Assembly (NCBI RefSeq): GCF_026343125.1
Contig: NZ_JAPEMB010000001.1
Span: forward strand, 310,001 to 374,000
Source: Streptomyces sp. NBC_00094
GTDB taxonomy: Bacteria; Actinomycetota; Actinomycetes; Streptomycetales; Streptomycetaceae
Length of the DNA: 64,000 nucleotides
Direction of reading: 5' to 3'
A program made the position numbers and the translations under genes. Each line of letters starts with the position of its first letter. Position 1 is the stretch's first letter. A model generated the notes under the pieces. That model ran no database searches and was not told the DNA's origin. It worked only from the letters and a program-made list of their open reading frames with translations. Below are positions 1 to 11,121 of the stretch, one piece after another.

Positions 1-557
1 GAACGTTCGACGCACCGCTGGACTACGGGACGCGGATCGCGCGCTACCACGAGCTCGGTCTCCTCACCGACCGGGACCGGGACGACCTGCAGAAGCTGCT
101 GCACGGCCTGGCGCACGCGGGCGGGCGGCAGGGCATGGGGCAGTTCTGCCACGGTGACGCCCTGCTCTCCAACATCCTCCTCTCCCCCGCCGGTCCCGTC
201 CTCGTCGACTGGGAGCACGCCGGCTGGTACCTGCCCGGATACGACCTGGCGACCCTGTGGGCGGTGCTCGGTGACGCACCGCTGGCCCGGCGCCAGATCA
301 GCCAGCTCGCGCAGCAGGCCGGTCCTGCCTCGCGGGACGCCTTCCTGGTGAACCTGATGATCGTGCTGACACGGGAGATCCGTACGTACGAGACGGCCGT
401 GCAGCGCACGATCAAGGAGGCTCCGCCGGCGGGTACCGTCCCGGTGCCTTCCGGAGCGCTCTCGGCCGGTGAGGAACAGCGGCTGCTGCTGAGGCGGCTG
501 CACGACGACTGCGCCATGGCACGGCGGGCCGTGCGCGCGGCGGTCGGAACGCGCTGA
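1..557 (+). CDS. Aminoglycoside phosphotransferase (APH) family protein, 3' part
   Basis: C-terminal part of a kinase-fold phosphotransferase that begins before the window; the frame is open from base 3 to the TGA at 555-557. The catalytic-loop motif [10 protein letters not shown] (His-Gly-Asp with the downstream Asn) and the metal-binding segment VDWEHAG, followed by YDLATLW, are the APH-family brackets. The family phosphorylates small molecules such as aminoglycosides, choline or sugars, and the substrate cannot be told from this fragment. A strong hairpin follows 34 bases after the stop, so it is probably the last gene of its transcript. Confidence 0.8.
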   Translation, partial: TFDAPLDYGTRIARYHELGLLTDRDRDDLQKLLHGLAHAGGRQGMGQFCHGDALLSNILLSPAGPVLVDWEHAGWYLPGYDLATLWAVLGDAPLARRQISQLAQQAGPASRDAFLVNLMIVLTREIRTYETAVQRTIKEAPPAGTVPVPSGALSAGEEQRLLLRRLHDDCAMARRAVRAAVGTR

Positions 558-864
558 AGGCGCGGGTCCGGCCGACGACACGGGGGTGGGGCGCCGTGTC
601 CCGGTGCCGACACACCGGGACACGGCGCGCCGTCTTGTCCGCCGCCGGGACCTCCCGGGCGGCGGCCCCATTGGTCCACTCCACTGACGCGTCCCAGGCC
701 CGGGACCCGTCTCCGCGAAACTCCGCCGAACGGCCTCCATTCCTCCCCTGACGTGGGAACTTCCGCGTGGTCAGGCGTGATTGACGGATCGTCCGGGAGC
801 CGATACCCCTGTACGGGTTCGGTCCCGCACGCCCCCGCGTCACCCCCCGCCCCTGGAGGCTGCC
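558..864. other. Intergenic region between APH gene and amidase
   Basis: A 307-base gap. It holds the 591-628 hairpin and the leader of the amidase gene, including the GGAGG ribosome site at 855-859. I see no convincing small gene in it. Confidence 0.5.
591..628. terminator. Hairpin terminator after the APH-family gene
   Basis: A perfect 16-bp stem (591-606 with 613-628) and a 6-base loop, without a clear U-tract, as is usual for Streptomyces. It lies 34 bases after the APH-family stop. Confidence 0.7.
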
Positions 865-2853
865 TTGCTCCGTTCCGCGCCCCGCAGACGTGTGTCACCG
901 CCGCATCCGTACCCCCGACGTGTACCGAGGGCGGTCGGGGCCGTCGCGTCCGTCGCCCTGCTGCTCCCCTTGCTGTCCGCCGCTCCGTCGGCCGTCGCCG
1001 AGGTGCCCGAGGCGGGGACGCTGCAGGGGCAGTTCGCGCGGGCGGCCGCGCGCCATGGCGTACCCGAGAGCGTGCTCCTCGCCGTCTCGTACCTGCAGTC
1101 GCGCTGGGACGTCCACGGCGGTGCGCCGAGCGTGACCGGCGGATACGGGCCGATGCACCTGACGGACGCCGTGACGGCGCTCGCCGGGGCCGCCCCGCAC
1201 CACTCGGAGGGGGAAGAGGACGCGCGCGGCGACTCCTCACGTACGGTCCGGACGGCGGCGGACGCTCCCCTGCCCGCGCCGGCGGCGTTGCCCGGCCGGC
1301 TGCGGACCCTGGAGCGGGCGTCCGCGCTGTCCGGGATCCCGGCCGACGAACTGCGGACCGGTACGGCCGCGAACATCGAGGGCGGGGCGGCGCTGCTCGC
1401 CGAGGCACAGCGGGAGGCCGGGCTTCCGGCGAGCGCGGACCCCGCCGACTGGTACGGGGCGGTGGCGCGCTACTCGGGCGCCGACGACTCGGCGACGGCG
1501 GCGACGTACGCCAACGACGTGTTCGACGTGATCCGGACCGGGGAGTCCCGGACGACGGACAGCGGCCAGCGGGTGACGCTCCCGGCCGCCCCGGCGGTGG
1601 TGCCCGCCACCGGGCAGGTCGACGCGCTCGGGCTGCGGCGGCCCGCCGCCGGTCCGGTGGAGTGTCCGCGGTCGGTGGCCTGCGAATGGATCCCCGCGCC
1701 GTACGAGGAGTTCGGCGACGGCGACTACGGCAACCACGACAAGGCGAACAGGCCCTCGTCCCAGTCCGTCGACTACATCGTCATCCATGACACGGAGGCG
1801 GTCTGGGACGTCACCCTGAAGCTGGTGCAGGACCCGACGTACGTGTCGTGGCAGTACTCGCTGCGCTCCTCCGACGGGCACATCGCGCAGCACCTGCCGC
1901 TCAAGGACGTCGGCTGGCACGCGGGCAACTGGTTCGTGAACGCCAAGTCGGTGGGCCTTGAGCACGAGGGCTTCCTGACCTCGCCGGACTCCTGGTACAC
2001 GGAGGCGATGTACCGGACCTCGGCGCGGCTCGTGCGGTACCTCGCCCAGCGGTACGACATCCCGCTGGACCGGCAGCACGTGCTGGGGCACGACAACGTG
2101 CCGGGGACGGTGACCTCGACGATTCGCGGCATGCACACGGACCCGGGTCCCTACTGGGACTGGGCGCACTACTTCCAGCTCCTCGGCCGTCCCCTCACGC
2201 CGAGTGCCGGTCCGTCCGCCGGGATCGTGACGATCCGGCCCGAGTACAGCGCCCATCAGCCGGTCTACACGGGCTGCGTGAAGGCGGGCGAGGTGTGTGC
2301 GCCGCACGGGAGCGGGGCCGTACGCCTGCACACCGCTCCGAGCGCCGACGCGCCCCTGGTGAAGGACATCGGGCTGCGGCCCGGTGGGCAGGACTCGACC
2401 ACCGGCGTGAACGACACCGGGGCGCGCGCCTCGACGGGGCAGAGTTTCGCGGTGGCCGAGCGGAAGGGCGACTGGACGGCGATCTGGTACCTCGGACAGA
2501 AGGCGTGGTTCCACAATCCGGGATCGGAGCCGACGGCGGTGAACGTGCGGGGGCTCGTCCTGACGCCCCGGGACGGGCTGACGGAGGTGCCGGTCTACGG
2601 GCGGGCCTACCCGGAGGCCTCGGCGTACCCGGCGGGGGTTCCGGTGCAGTCGGTGTCGCCGCTGCCGTACAAGCTGCTCGCGGGGCAGCGGTACGTGGTG
2701 GGTGACCGCACCCCGGGCGAGTACTACTTCGCGCCGGTGTTCGACAGCAGCGGGCACCAGGTCGTCCGGGGGCAGGAGGAGTACTACCAGATCCAGTTCG
2801 GCCATCGGGTGGCCTTTGTGAAGGCCACTGACGTGCGGGTTTCCCAGAGCTGA
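865..2853 (+). CDS. Secreted N-acetylmuramoyl-L-alanine amidase (Amidase_2/PGRP type)
   Basis: About 662 residues. TTG at 865 is chosen because GGAGG sits at 855-859, five bases upstream, and an arginine-rich signal peptide follows (hydrophobic VASVALLLPLLSAAPSAVA). The middle carries a zinc amidase domain of the Amidase_2/peptidoglycan-recognition type: YIVIHDTE (His about 308), GWHAG and the late LGHDNVPG provide the metal-binding histidines. The N-terminal part (about 50-250) looks helical and lysozyme-like, and the C-terminal 200 residues look like cell-wall-binding or SH3-like beta repeats. The expected role is cleaving the amide between muramic acid and the stem peptide outside the cell. 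An in-frame TTG at 781 exists but has no ribosome site. Confidence 0.85.
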   Translation: MLRSAPRRRVSPPHPYPRRVPRAVGAVASVALLLPLLSAAPSAVAEVPEAGTLQGQFARAAARHGVPESVLLAVSYLQSRWDVHGGAPSVTGGYGPMHLTDAVTALAGAAPHHSEGEEDARGDSSRTVRTAADAPLPAPAALPGRLRTLERASALSGIPADELRTGTAANIEGGAALLAEAQREAGLPASADPADWYGAVARYSGADDSATAATYANDVFDVIRTGESRTTDSGQRVTLPAAPAVVPATGQVDALGLRRPAAGPVECPRSVACEWIPAPYEEFGDGDYGNHDKANRPSSQSVDYIVIHDTEAVWDVTLKLVQDPTYVSWQYSLRSSDGHIAQHLPLKDVGWHAGNWFVNAKSVGLEHEGFLTSPDSWYTEAMYRTSARLVRYLAQRYDIPLDRQHVLGHDNVPGTVTSTIRGMHTDPGPYWDWAHYFQLLGRPLTPSAGPSAGIVTIRPEYSAHQPVYTGCVKAGEVCAPHGSGAVRLHTAPSADAPLVKDIGLRPGGQDSTTGVNDTGARASTGQSFAVAERKGDWTAIWYLGQKAWFHNPGSEPTAVNVRGLVLTPRDGLTEVPVYGRAYPEASAYPAGVPVQSVSPLPYKLLAGQRYVVGDRTPGEYYFAPVFDSSGHQVVRGQEEYYQIQFGHRVAFVKATDVRVSQS

Positions 2854-5211
<2,358 letters not shown>

Positions 5212-5218
5212 GAAACCG

Positions 5219-5258
5219 ACGAGGGCCGTCCCCGGGGGATCCCGGGGACGGCCCTCGT
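5219..5258. terminator. Bidirectional hairpin terminator after geosmin synthase
   Basis: An 18-bp perfect stem (5219-5236 with 5241-5258) and a 4-base loop, eight bases after the geoA stop. It lies between convergent genes and can serve both strands. Confidence 0.85.
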
Positions 5259-5278
5259 GTGAACGTGGCGGGTGTGCG

Positions 5279-5644
5279 TCAGGGGCGTCGGCCGCGCAGG
5301 TCGTCGATCTCGCGGCGCTCCCGCTTGGTCGGGCGGCCCGCACCCCGGTCGCGCACCGCCGCGACGGCCACCTGCTCGCGGGGCGGCGGGGGCGGGCTGT
5401 TGTCCACGTACGCCTCGACGGCGACGGGCGGGCCGACCCGCTTGGTGTGCAACTCCTTGATCTCGACGATCCGTTCCCGGCCGCCGTGGAAGATCCGGAC
5501 CTCGTCGCCGGGCTTCACCGACTGGGCGGGCTTGGCCCGTTCGCCGTTGACCTTCACGTGCCCGGCCCGGCAGGCCGCGGCGGACTGGGCGCGGGTCTTC
5601 GTGAGACGTACCGCCCAGATCCAGCTGTCGACGCGCGCGCTCAT
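5279..5644 (-). CDS. S4-domain RNA-binding protein (Hsp15-like)
   Basis: 121 residues starting MSARVDSWIWAVRLTKTR. The S4 fold occupies about residues 4-65 (DSWIWAVRLTKTR, then CRAGHVKVNGERAKPAQSVK, then GDEVRI). A basic, proline-rich tail follows, ending RPTKRERREIDDLRGRRP. E. coli Hsp15 of this family binds 50S subunits carrying stalled nascent chains, and a similar ribosome-rescue role is plausible. It lies 17 bases downstream of the next minus-strand gene, so the two are probably co-transcribed. Confidence 0.85.
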   Translation of the reverse strand: MSARVDSWIWAVRLTKTRAQSAAACRAGHVKVNGERAKPAQSVKPGDEVRIFHGGRERIVEIKELHTKRVGPPVAVEAYVDNSPPPPPREQVAVAAVRDRGAGRPTKRERREIDDLRGRRP

Positions 5645-5661
5645 CGGCCCCCGCTCCCCCG

Positions 5662-6162
5662 TCAGCCCTGCTGGAACAGCTCGGCGGGCAGCGGCTTGAG
5701 CAGCGCGTACAGGTCGTCGGTGATCGGCCGGTCCCAACTGGCGATCGTCACGAGGACGTTGTCGCTGCGGTCGAACTGCACGCAGGAGATGCGGCTCTCG
5801 GAGAGCTTGAGGCGGCGGACGATGAGGAGGTTGTCGCCCTGCATCACGGGGACGTCCTCGGTGTCGAGCACCTCGACCGGCTCGTCGTTCTCCAGGGCGG
5901 CGAGGAGCTGGGCCACCTCGAAGGGGATCTGCCCGTCGGCGAGCTCCCGCGCCGGGGAGCCCTCGGGCAGGTTGCCGATGATCATCGCGGGGCCGCGGCC
6001 GCCGAACAGGTCGTACCGGAGGAAGACGCCCTGACAGGTGCCGTCGGGCGCGGGCAGCAGACCGGCGCCGAGATTGCCGGGCCAGTCCCCCGGATCCATG
6101 GCCAGGACGTCGAAGTCCGGACCCGCGGGTGTGGCGGCGCTGCGGCGGCGGAGGAAGGACAT
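5662..6162 (-). CDS. Conserved hypothetical protein
   Basis: 166 residues from ATG at 6162 (MSFLRRRSAATPAGPDFDVL); a longer in-frame start exists at 6222 but adds an unstructured basic leader. I do not recognise a domain. The sequence is soluble, mixed alpha/beta, with segments such as VFLRYDLFGGRGPAMIIGNL and VPVMQGDNLLIVRRLKLSES, and no membrane segment. It sits 17 bases before the S4-domain gene, which suggests a shared transcript. Confidence 0.75.
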   Translation of the reverse strand: MSFLRRRSAATPAGPDFDVLAMDPGDWPGNLGAGLLPAPDGTCQGVFLRYDLFGGRGPAMIIGNLPEGSPARELADGQIPFEVAQLLAALENDEPVEVLDTEDVPVMQGDNLLIVRRLKLSESRISCVQFDRSDNVLVTIASWDRPITDDLYALLKPLPAELFQQG

Positions 6163-6218
6163 ACGGCCATGGTACGTGCCCCGGCGCGCGATGCCGCGCG
6201 CCGGGCGCCCCGCTCCGA

Positions 6219-9200
6219 TCATGCCTGCCCGCCGGGGCCGCCGGTGATCCGCAGGGCCTGGGCGAGGCCGGTGCGGTCGGTCCCCAGTTTCCGGTAGACG
6301 GCCGAAAGGAGCCGGCCGACGGTGACCGTGTCGACACCCAGGCGGAGGGCCACGTCCCGGTCGCGGACGGTGAGCTCGGCGGCCTGTCGCTCACGGGCGG
6401 TGAGCGTGTCCGTGCCGGCCGGGTGGAGCGCGCGGGGCCGGAGCCCGGCCGCCCCGAGCTCGGCCCTCGCCTGGTCGACCAGGCCGTCGGCGCCGCAGTC
6501 CTGGGCGGCCTCCAGGCCCCGGTAGAGGTGCTCGGCGGCCTCCCCGGCGCGTTCGGTGCGGCGGAGGGCGGCGCCCAGGGCGACGAGGGAGCGGGCGAGC
6601 TCGTACGCCGCGGGCGACTGGTCGAGCCAGTCGACGGACTCCTCCAGGAGCTTCACGCGGGCGGTGGGCTCGGAGACCTCGGCGAGTACCCGGAGCGCCG
6701 ATCCGATCGCGGAGGGTGCACCGTACTGGCGGGCGCGGGCGACCGCCTCCTCGGCGGTCCGGCGGGCCCTGGCGGGGGTCGTGACCGATTCGGCGACGGC
6801 GAGGTGGAGCTGCCAGGGGCACCAGGCCGGGTTGCGCATCCCGCGCGGGTCGAGGCGGCGGCCGACGGCGGCCAGCTCGGCGGCGGCCTCGTCCGTCCGC
6901 CCCCGGGCGAGCAGCAGCTCGGCGTGGACGGTCTGGGAGTCGGGGAAGGTGACGGCGGCCGGGAAGGGCTCGCCGAAGTCGTGGTCGCGGGCGATGCGAT
7001 GGGCCTCCTCGACCCGGCCGCGGGCGAGCAGGACCTCGATGCTGACGCCGACCGCGTACCACTGGGCGGGGGTACGGGGTCCGACGCGCTCCGCGAGGCG
7101 CAGTCCGGCGCGGACGAAGTCCTCGGCCTCGACGAGACGGCCGCGCCGGTAGCGGATGTAGCCGAGCAGGGTGTAGGCGAAGGAGAGGTGCGCCCCGCGC
7201 CAGCCCTGCCGCTCGAACTCGGCGGTGCCGGCGGCGAAGAGCTCCTCCGCTCGGCCGGGGCGGTCGGCGTAGAGGAAGGTGAGGGCGGTGAGGACCGGGA
7301 CCTCGAAGCCGCGGCTCTCGTCGGCCCAGCTGAGCCCGCCTTCGAGGGCGCGCTCGGCGTGGCGTACGGCGACGGCGGAGGGTTCCGCGCGCAGGGTGGC
7401 GTCCCAGGCGCGCAGGCCGATGACGTACCGCTCGGTGAGGTCACGGCCGGTGAGCCGGTCGGCGAGGGCGGTGAGGCGGCGGGAGCGGGCGGGCGACTCG
7501 GGTTCGTCGGCGCGGAAGGCGTCCCACATGAACTTCTCGGCCTGCATGCGCAGGCGGCTGCGGGCGTCGGTGGTCTGCCGGGCCTCGCGGCCGAGGAGTT
7601 CGGAGGCCTCGACGAGCCGGTCGCTGTGGGCGAGGACCTGGGAGAGGCGGTAGACGATGCCGTGGCGGAGGGCCGGGTCGGCGACGGGCTCCTCCAGGGC
7701 GGCGCGCAGGTGGTTGACGGTGGTGGCGGGTTCGGTGAGGAGGGAGGAGCAGCCGAGCTCGAAGAGGACGGCGGCCCGGTCGTCGGCGGCGGGCGGTTCG
7801 CGCAGGGCGCGGGCGAGGAAGCGGCGGGCCGCGTCGGGGGCGCCGGCGCGGAGGTTCTCGCGGGCGGCGGCGCGCAGATGGCCGACGGCCCAGGAGTCGC
7901 CCTCCGGGTGGGTCTCCAGGAGGTGGCGGGCGGCGGCGGTGGAGCCGAGGCCGGCGTCGACGACGCACCAGGCGGCCTGGCCGTGCAGGGCGACGCGGGT
8001 GGCGGCGGGGATGGAGCGGTAGACGGTGGTGGCGATCAGGGGGTGGACGAATTCGAGGGGCTCTTCCGGGCTGTCGGCCTCCGCGAGCACCCGGGCGTCG
8101 CGGAGCCGCTCGGCGCAGTCGGCGACGGCCTCCTCGCCGAGGCCGGCCACGGCCCCGGCGAGCTGCGGGGAGATCTCGGTGCCGAGGACGGCGCAGGCCC
8201 AGGCGAGGCGCACGGTGGCGGGGCCGAGGCGTTCGAGACGGGTGACGAGGCCGCTGCCCTTGAGGGCGGCGGCGAGGTCGCGGAGCTCGTGGGCGCCGTC
8301 CTCGGTGGGTTCGAGACCGCGGTCGCGGACCTTGGCGGCGAGCTCGACGGCCTCGAAGGGGTTGCCGGAGGTGACGGTCCAGCACTCGCGGCAGAAGGCG
8401 TCGTCGGCGTGGGCGCCGACGCGGTCGCGGACGAGTCGGGCTATCGCGTCGGTGGTGAGCGGGGCGAGGCCGAGGGGTCGCTGACCGGAGCGGTGGCCGG
8501 TGAACTCGACTCCCTCGTCGGGGAGTTCGTCGGGTCGGTAGGCGACGACGAGGAGCATGGGGAGCTCCTCGGCGCGCGGGGCGAAGGCGGCGAGCCAGCC
8601 GAGGGACTCGGGGTCGGCCCAGTGGGCGTCGTCGAGGACGACGACGAGCGGCGCGCGCCGGACGGCGAGGTGGGTGAGCACCCAGTCGAGGCCGTCGCGC
8701 AGGCCCTGCGGGTCGGGCGGGGAGCCCGCGCCGGTGGCGCGCAGCCCGAGGGCGGGGCCGACGATGTCGTACCAGGAGCCGAGCCGTTCCCGCAGTTCGG
8801 CGTCGGAGGCGTGGGCCAGCTGGGGCTGGAGGAGCTGCCGGGCGACGTGGAAGGCCACCCGCTGCTCCTGGTCACCGCCGCGCGCGGAGAGCACGGTGCA
8901 GCCCCGCGCGGCGGCGAGCCGCCGGACCTCGGCGAGGAGGGTGGTCTTCCCGAGCCCGGCGGGGGCGGCGTAGGCGAGGATGCCGCCGCGGCAGGCGACA
9001 GGGGGGAGGTCGGTGGGGGTGTGCGGACCCGGCCGGCCGGAGAGGTCGGCCGGGTCGGCGGGAGCCGGGAGGGACCTCGGGCGCGTGACGGACGCAGCTC
9101 CGGTGGCGGAGTCGGTTCCGTCAGCGGCCTCCGCGGCGGGCTCGGCTCCTGTGGCGGGCTCCGCGGCGGGGAGGAGGACGGGGCCCTTCGGTGTCCGGCG

Positions 9201-9395
9201 TGCGTCGGGGACAGCGACGAGGTGGGGGCCCCGGGGTGCCGGTACCCGGTCGGGCAGGCCGAGGGGATCCTCGGCCAGGCCCGTCAGGAGGTCGAGTGCC
9301 TCCTCGGCCGCCGCGAGCGCCGCCTCACGTTCGAAGAGGCCGAAACCCTGGCGGGCCGACCAGCCGTCCTGACGTACCACGTTCCACCCCCACAC
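6219..9395 (-). CDS. LuxR-family ATP-binding regulator (LAL type)
   Basis: About 1058 residues from GTG at 9395. The N-terminal 130 residues are variable. A Walker A motif APAGLGKTT lies at 144-152 and a Walker B-like segment LVVVLDDAHWAD about 100 residues later (AAA/STAND ATPase). A long helical, TPR-like middle follows, and a LuxR-type helix-turn-helix lies at the extreme C-terminus (LTARERQAAELTVRDRDVALRLGV). This is the MalT/LAL architecture, which usually activates transcription after ligand binding. It precedes the hypothetical and S4 genes on the same strand. Its target is not evident from context; neighbouring candidates include the lipid-degradation locus upstream. Confidence 0.9.
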   Translation of the reverse strand: MWGWNVVRQDGWSARQGFGLFEREAALAAAEEALDLLTGLAEDPLGLPDRVPAPRGPHLVAVPDARRTPKGPVLLPAAEPATGAEPAAEAADGTDSATGAASVTRPRSLPAPADPADLSGRPGPHTPTDLPPVACRGGILAYAAPAGLGKTTLLAEVRRLAAARGCTVLSARGGDQEQRVAFHVARQLLQPQLAHASDAELRERLGSWYDIVGPALGLRATGAGSPPDPQGLRDGLDWVLTHLAVRRAPLVVVLDDAHWADPESLGWLAAFAPRAEELPMLLVVAYRPDELPDEGVEFTGHRSGQRPLGLAPLTTDAIARLVRDRVGAHADDAFCRECWTVTSGNPFEAVELAAKVRDRGLEPTEDGAHELRDLAAALKGSGLVTRLERLGPATVRLAWACAVLGTEISPQLAGAVAGLGEEAVADCAERLRDARVLAEADSPEEPLEFVHPLIATTVYRSIPAATRVALHGQAAWCVVDAGLGSTAAARHLLETHPEGDSWAVGHLRAAARENLRAGAPDAARRFLARALREPPAADDRAAVLFELGCSSLLTEPATTVNHLRAALEEPVADPALRHGIVYRLSQVLAHSDRLVEASELLGREARQTTDARSRLRMQAEKFMWDAFRADEPESPARSRRLTALADRLTGRDLTERYVIGLRAWDATLRAEPSAVAVRHAERALEGGLSWADESRGFEVPVLTALTFLYADRPGRAEELFAAGTAEFERQGWRGAHLSFAYTLLGYIRYRRGRLVEAEDFVRAGLRLAERVGPRTPAQWYAVGVSIEVLLARGRVEEAHRIARDHDFGEPFPAAVTFPDSQTVHAELLLARGRTDEAAAELAAVGRRLDPRGMRNPAWCPWQLHLAVAESVTTPARARRTAEEAVARARQYGAPSAIGSALRVLAEVSEPTARVKLLEESVDWLDQSPAAYELARSLVALGAALRRTERAGEAAEHLYRGLEAAQDCGADGLVDQARAELGAAGLRPRALHPAGTDTLTARERQAAELTVRDRDVALRLGVDTVTVGRLLSAVYRKLGTDRTGLAQALRITGGPGGQA

Positions 9396-9486
9396 CGGGG
9401 GCGCACACCCGGCGCACAGTGCGGGGTGCCGGGCGGGTGGCCCCGCGAAAGGCCCAGCGTACGCCCGATGGCGCCCCCTGTGACCG

Positions 9487-9900
9487 TCAATCGCCCAAGC
9501 TTCCCGCGCGCTCCGCGAGTCCGTTGAGGACGGCCAACGCCTCCTCCGCCGCAGCGTGTTCGACGAACAGGTGGTCGTGGTGAAATCCGGCCACGACGTT
9601 GCAGCTCAGGCCCGCATCGGCGAGCGCTCCCGCGACGGCGGCCGTGAGCCCCACGGCGTCGAGCGCGGAGTGGATCCGCAGGGTGATCCACCCCGCCACG
9701 TAGTCGTAGGCCAGGCCCGCCGCGTCCGCCTCCTCCTGTCGTACGACGAGGGTGAGGCCCTCCCGTTCGGCGACGGTGACCACGGGGGCGACCCCGGGCG
9801 GGGCGCCGGGGCCGGCCACCGTGGTGAAGACGTACCGCCCGGGGTCGAGCTCCGGCCGCATCCCGGCGATGAGCCGGGTCAGATCACGTTCCGCGTTCAT
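9487..9900 (-). CDS. ACT-domain protein
   Basis: 137 residues. The segments GLTLVVRQEEADAAGLAYDY and the second half (AAVAGALADAGLSCNVVAGF followed by HHDHLFVEHAAAEEALAVL) match the ACT fold of the ACT_7/CASTOR type. Such domains bind small ligands, often amino acids. It follows the thiolase-like operon by 39 bases on the same strand and may be its last gene. No catalytic domain is attached. Confidence 0.75.
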   Translation of the reverse strand: MNAERDLTRLIAGMRPELDPGRYVFTTVAGPGAPPGVAPVVTVAEREGLTLVVRQEEADAAGLAYDYVAGWITLRIHSALDAVGLTAAVAGALADAGLSCNVVAGFHHDHLFVEHAAAEEALAVLNGLAERAGSLGD

Positions 9901-9939
9901 ACGCGTCAGCGTATGCGGGCCTGTCCCGTGGAGCCCGGT

Positions 9940-11121
9940 TCACGTCGTGGGCGGGGTGTCCCCCACGAGCCACATGGCGAAGAACTGGGCGCCGCCCCCG
10001 TAGGCATGGCCGAGGGCCCGCCGCGCGCCCTCCACCTGGTGGTCGCCCGCCTCCCCCCGTACCTGGAGGGCCGCCTCGGCGAAGCGGATCATCCCGGAGG
10101 CTCCGATGGGGTTGGTGGACAGCACGCCTCCCGAGGGGTTCACCGGCAGGTCGCCGTCGAGTTCGGTGACCCCGGCCTCGGTGAGCTTCCAGCCCTCGCC
10201 CTCCTCGGCGAAGCCCAGGTTCTCCAGCCACATCGGCTCGTACCAGGAGAACGGCACGTACATCTCGACGGCGTCGATCTCCCGCCGGGGATCGGTGACG
10301 CCCGCCTGCCGGTAGACGTCGGCGGCGCAGTCCCGGCCCGCCCGCGGCGAGACGAAGTCCTTTCCGGCGAAGAGGGTGGGCTCGCTGCGCATCGCGCCGC
10401 CGTGCACCCAGGCGGGAGGGCGCGGTGAACGGGCGGCGCCCGCACGGTCGGTGAGCACCATGGCGCAGGCGCCGTCCGAGGACGGGCAGGTCTCGGAGTA
10501 GCGGATCGGGTCCCAGAGCATCGGGGAGGCCTGCACCTTCTCCAGGGTGAGGTCGTGCTCGTGGAGATGGGCGTACGGGTTCTTGAGGGCGTTGCGCCGG
10601 TCCTTGTACGCGACGAGGGAGCCGATCGCGTCGGGGGCGCCGGTGCGGCGCATGTAGGCCCGGACGTGCGGGGCGAAGAAGCCTCCGGCGCCGGCGAGCA
10701 GCGGCTGCTGGAAGGGGACGGGCAGGGACAGGCCCCACATGGCGTTGGACTCGGACTGCTTCTCGAAGGCGAGCGTGAGGACGGTCCCGTGGACACGGGC
10801 CGCGACGAGGTTGGCGGCGACGAGCGCGGTGGAGCCGCCGACCGAACCGGCCGTGTGCACCCGGATCATGGGCTTGCCGACGGCGCCGAGGGCGTCGGCG
10901 AGGTACAGCTCCGGCATCATCACGCCCTCGAAGAAGTCGGGGGCCTTGCCGATGACGACGGCGTCGATGTCCGCCCAGGTCAGCTCCGCGTCCTCGAGGG
11001 CGCGGACGGCGGCCTCGCGGACGAGTCCGGCGAGGGAGACGTCCCGGCGGGCGGCGACGTGCTTGGTCTGGCCGATGCCGACGACGGCGACGGGCTCTTT
11101 CGAAGTCACGGCCTCAGGCAC
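9940..11121 (-). CDS. Thiolase-fold lipid-transfer protein (SCP2/Ltp-type), lacks canonical Cys and His
   Basis: 393 residues from GTG at 11121, overlapping the upstream thiolase-like gene by 8 bases. The fold is clear: VAVVGIGQTKH at the start, the central segment VHTAGSVGGSTALVAANL and NPSGGVLSTNPIGASG near 328-343. However, the position where thiolases carry the nucleophilic Cys reads Gly (about 92), and the catalytic His of the usual GHP is replaced (TNP). It is therefore unlikely to be an ordinary acetyl-transferring thiolase. Ltp2-type steroid aldolases are Cys-less thiolase-fold proteins that work with DUF35 partners, and the operon here also encodes a DUF35 protein. The exact substrate is unknown. 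Confidence 0.85.
   Translation of the reverse strand: MPEAVTSKEPVAVVGIGQTKHVAARRDVSLAGLVREAAVRALEDAELTWADIDAVVIGKAPDFFEGVMMPELYLADALGAVGKPMIRVHTAGSVGGSTALVAANLVAARVHGTVLTLAFEKQSESNAMWGLSLPVPFQQPLLAGAGGFFAPHVRAYMRRTGAPDAIGSLVAYKDRRNALKNPYAHLHEHDLTLEKVQASPMLWDPIRYSETCPSSDGACAMVLTDRAGAARSPRPPAWVHGGAMRSEPTLFAGKDFVSPRAGRDCAADVYRQAGVTDPRREIDAVEMYVPFSWYEPMWLENLGFAEEGEGWKLTEAGVTELDGDLPVNPSGGVLSTNPIGASGMIRFAEAALQVRGEAGDHQVEGARRALGHAYGGGAQFFAMWLVGDTPPTT

Noticed and set aside
6129..9527. A 1132-codon open frame on the plus strand.
   Set aside because: It is antisense to the LAL-type regulator; the Gly/Glu-rich translation has no family pattern.
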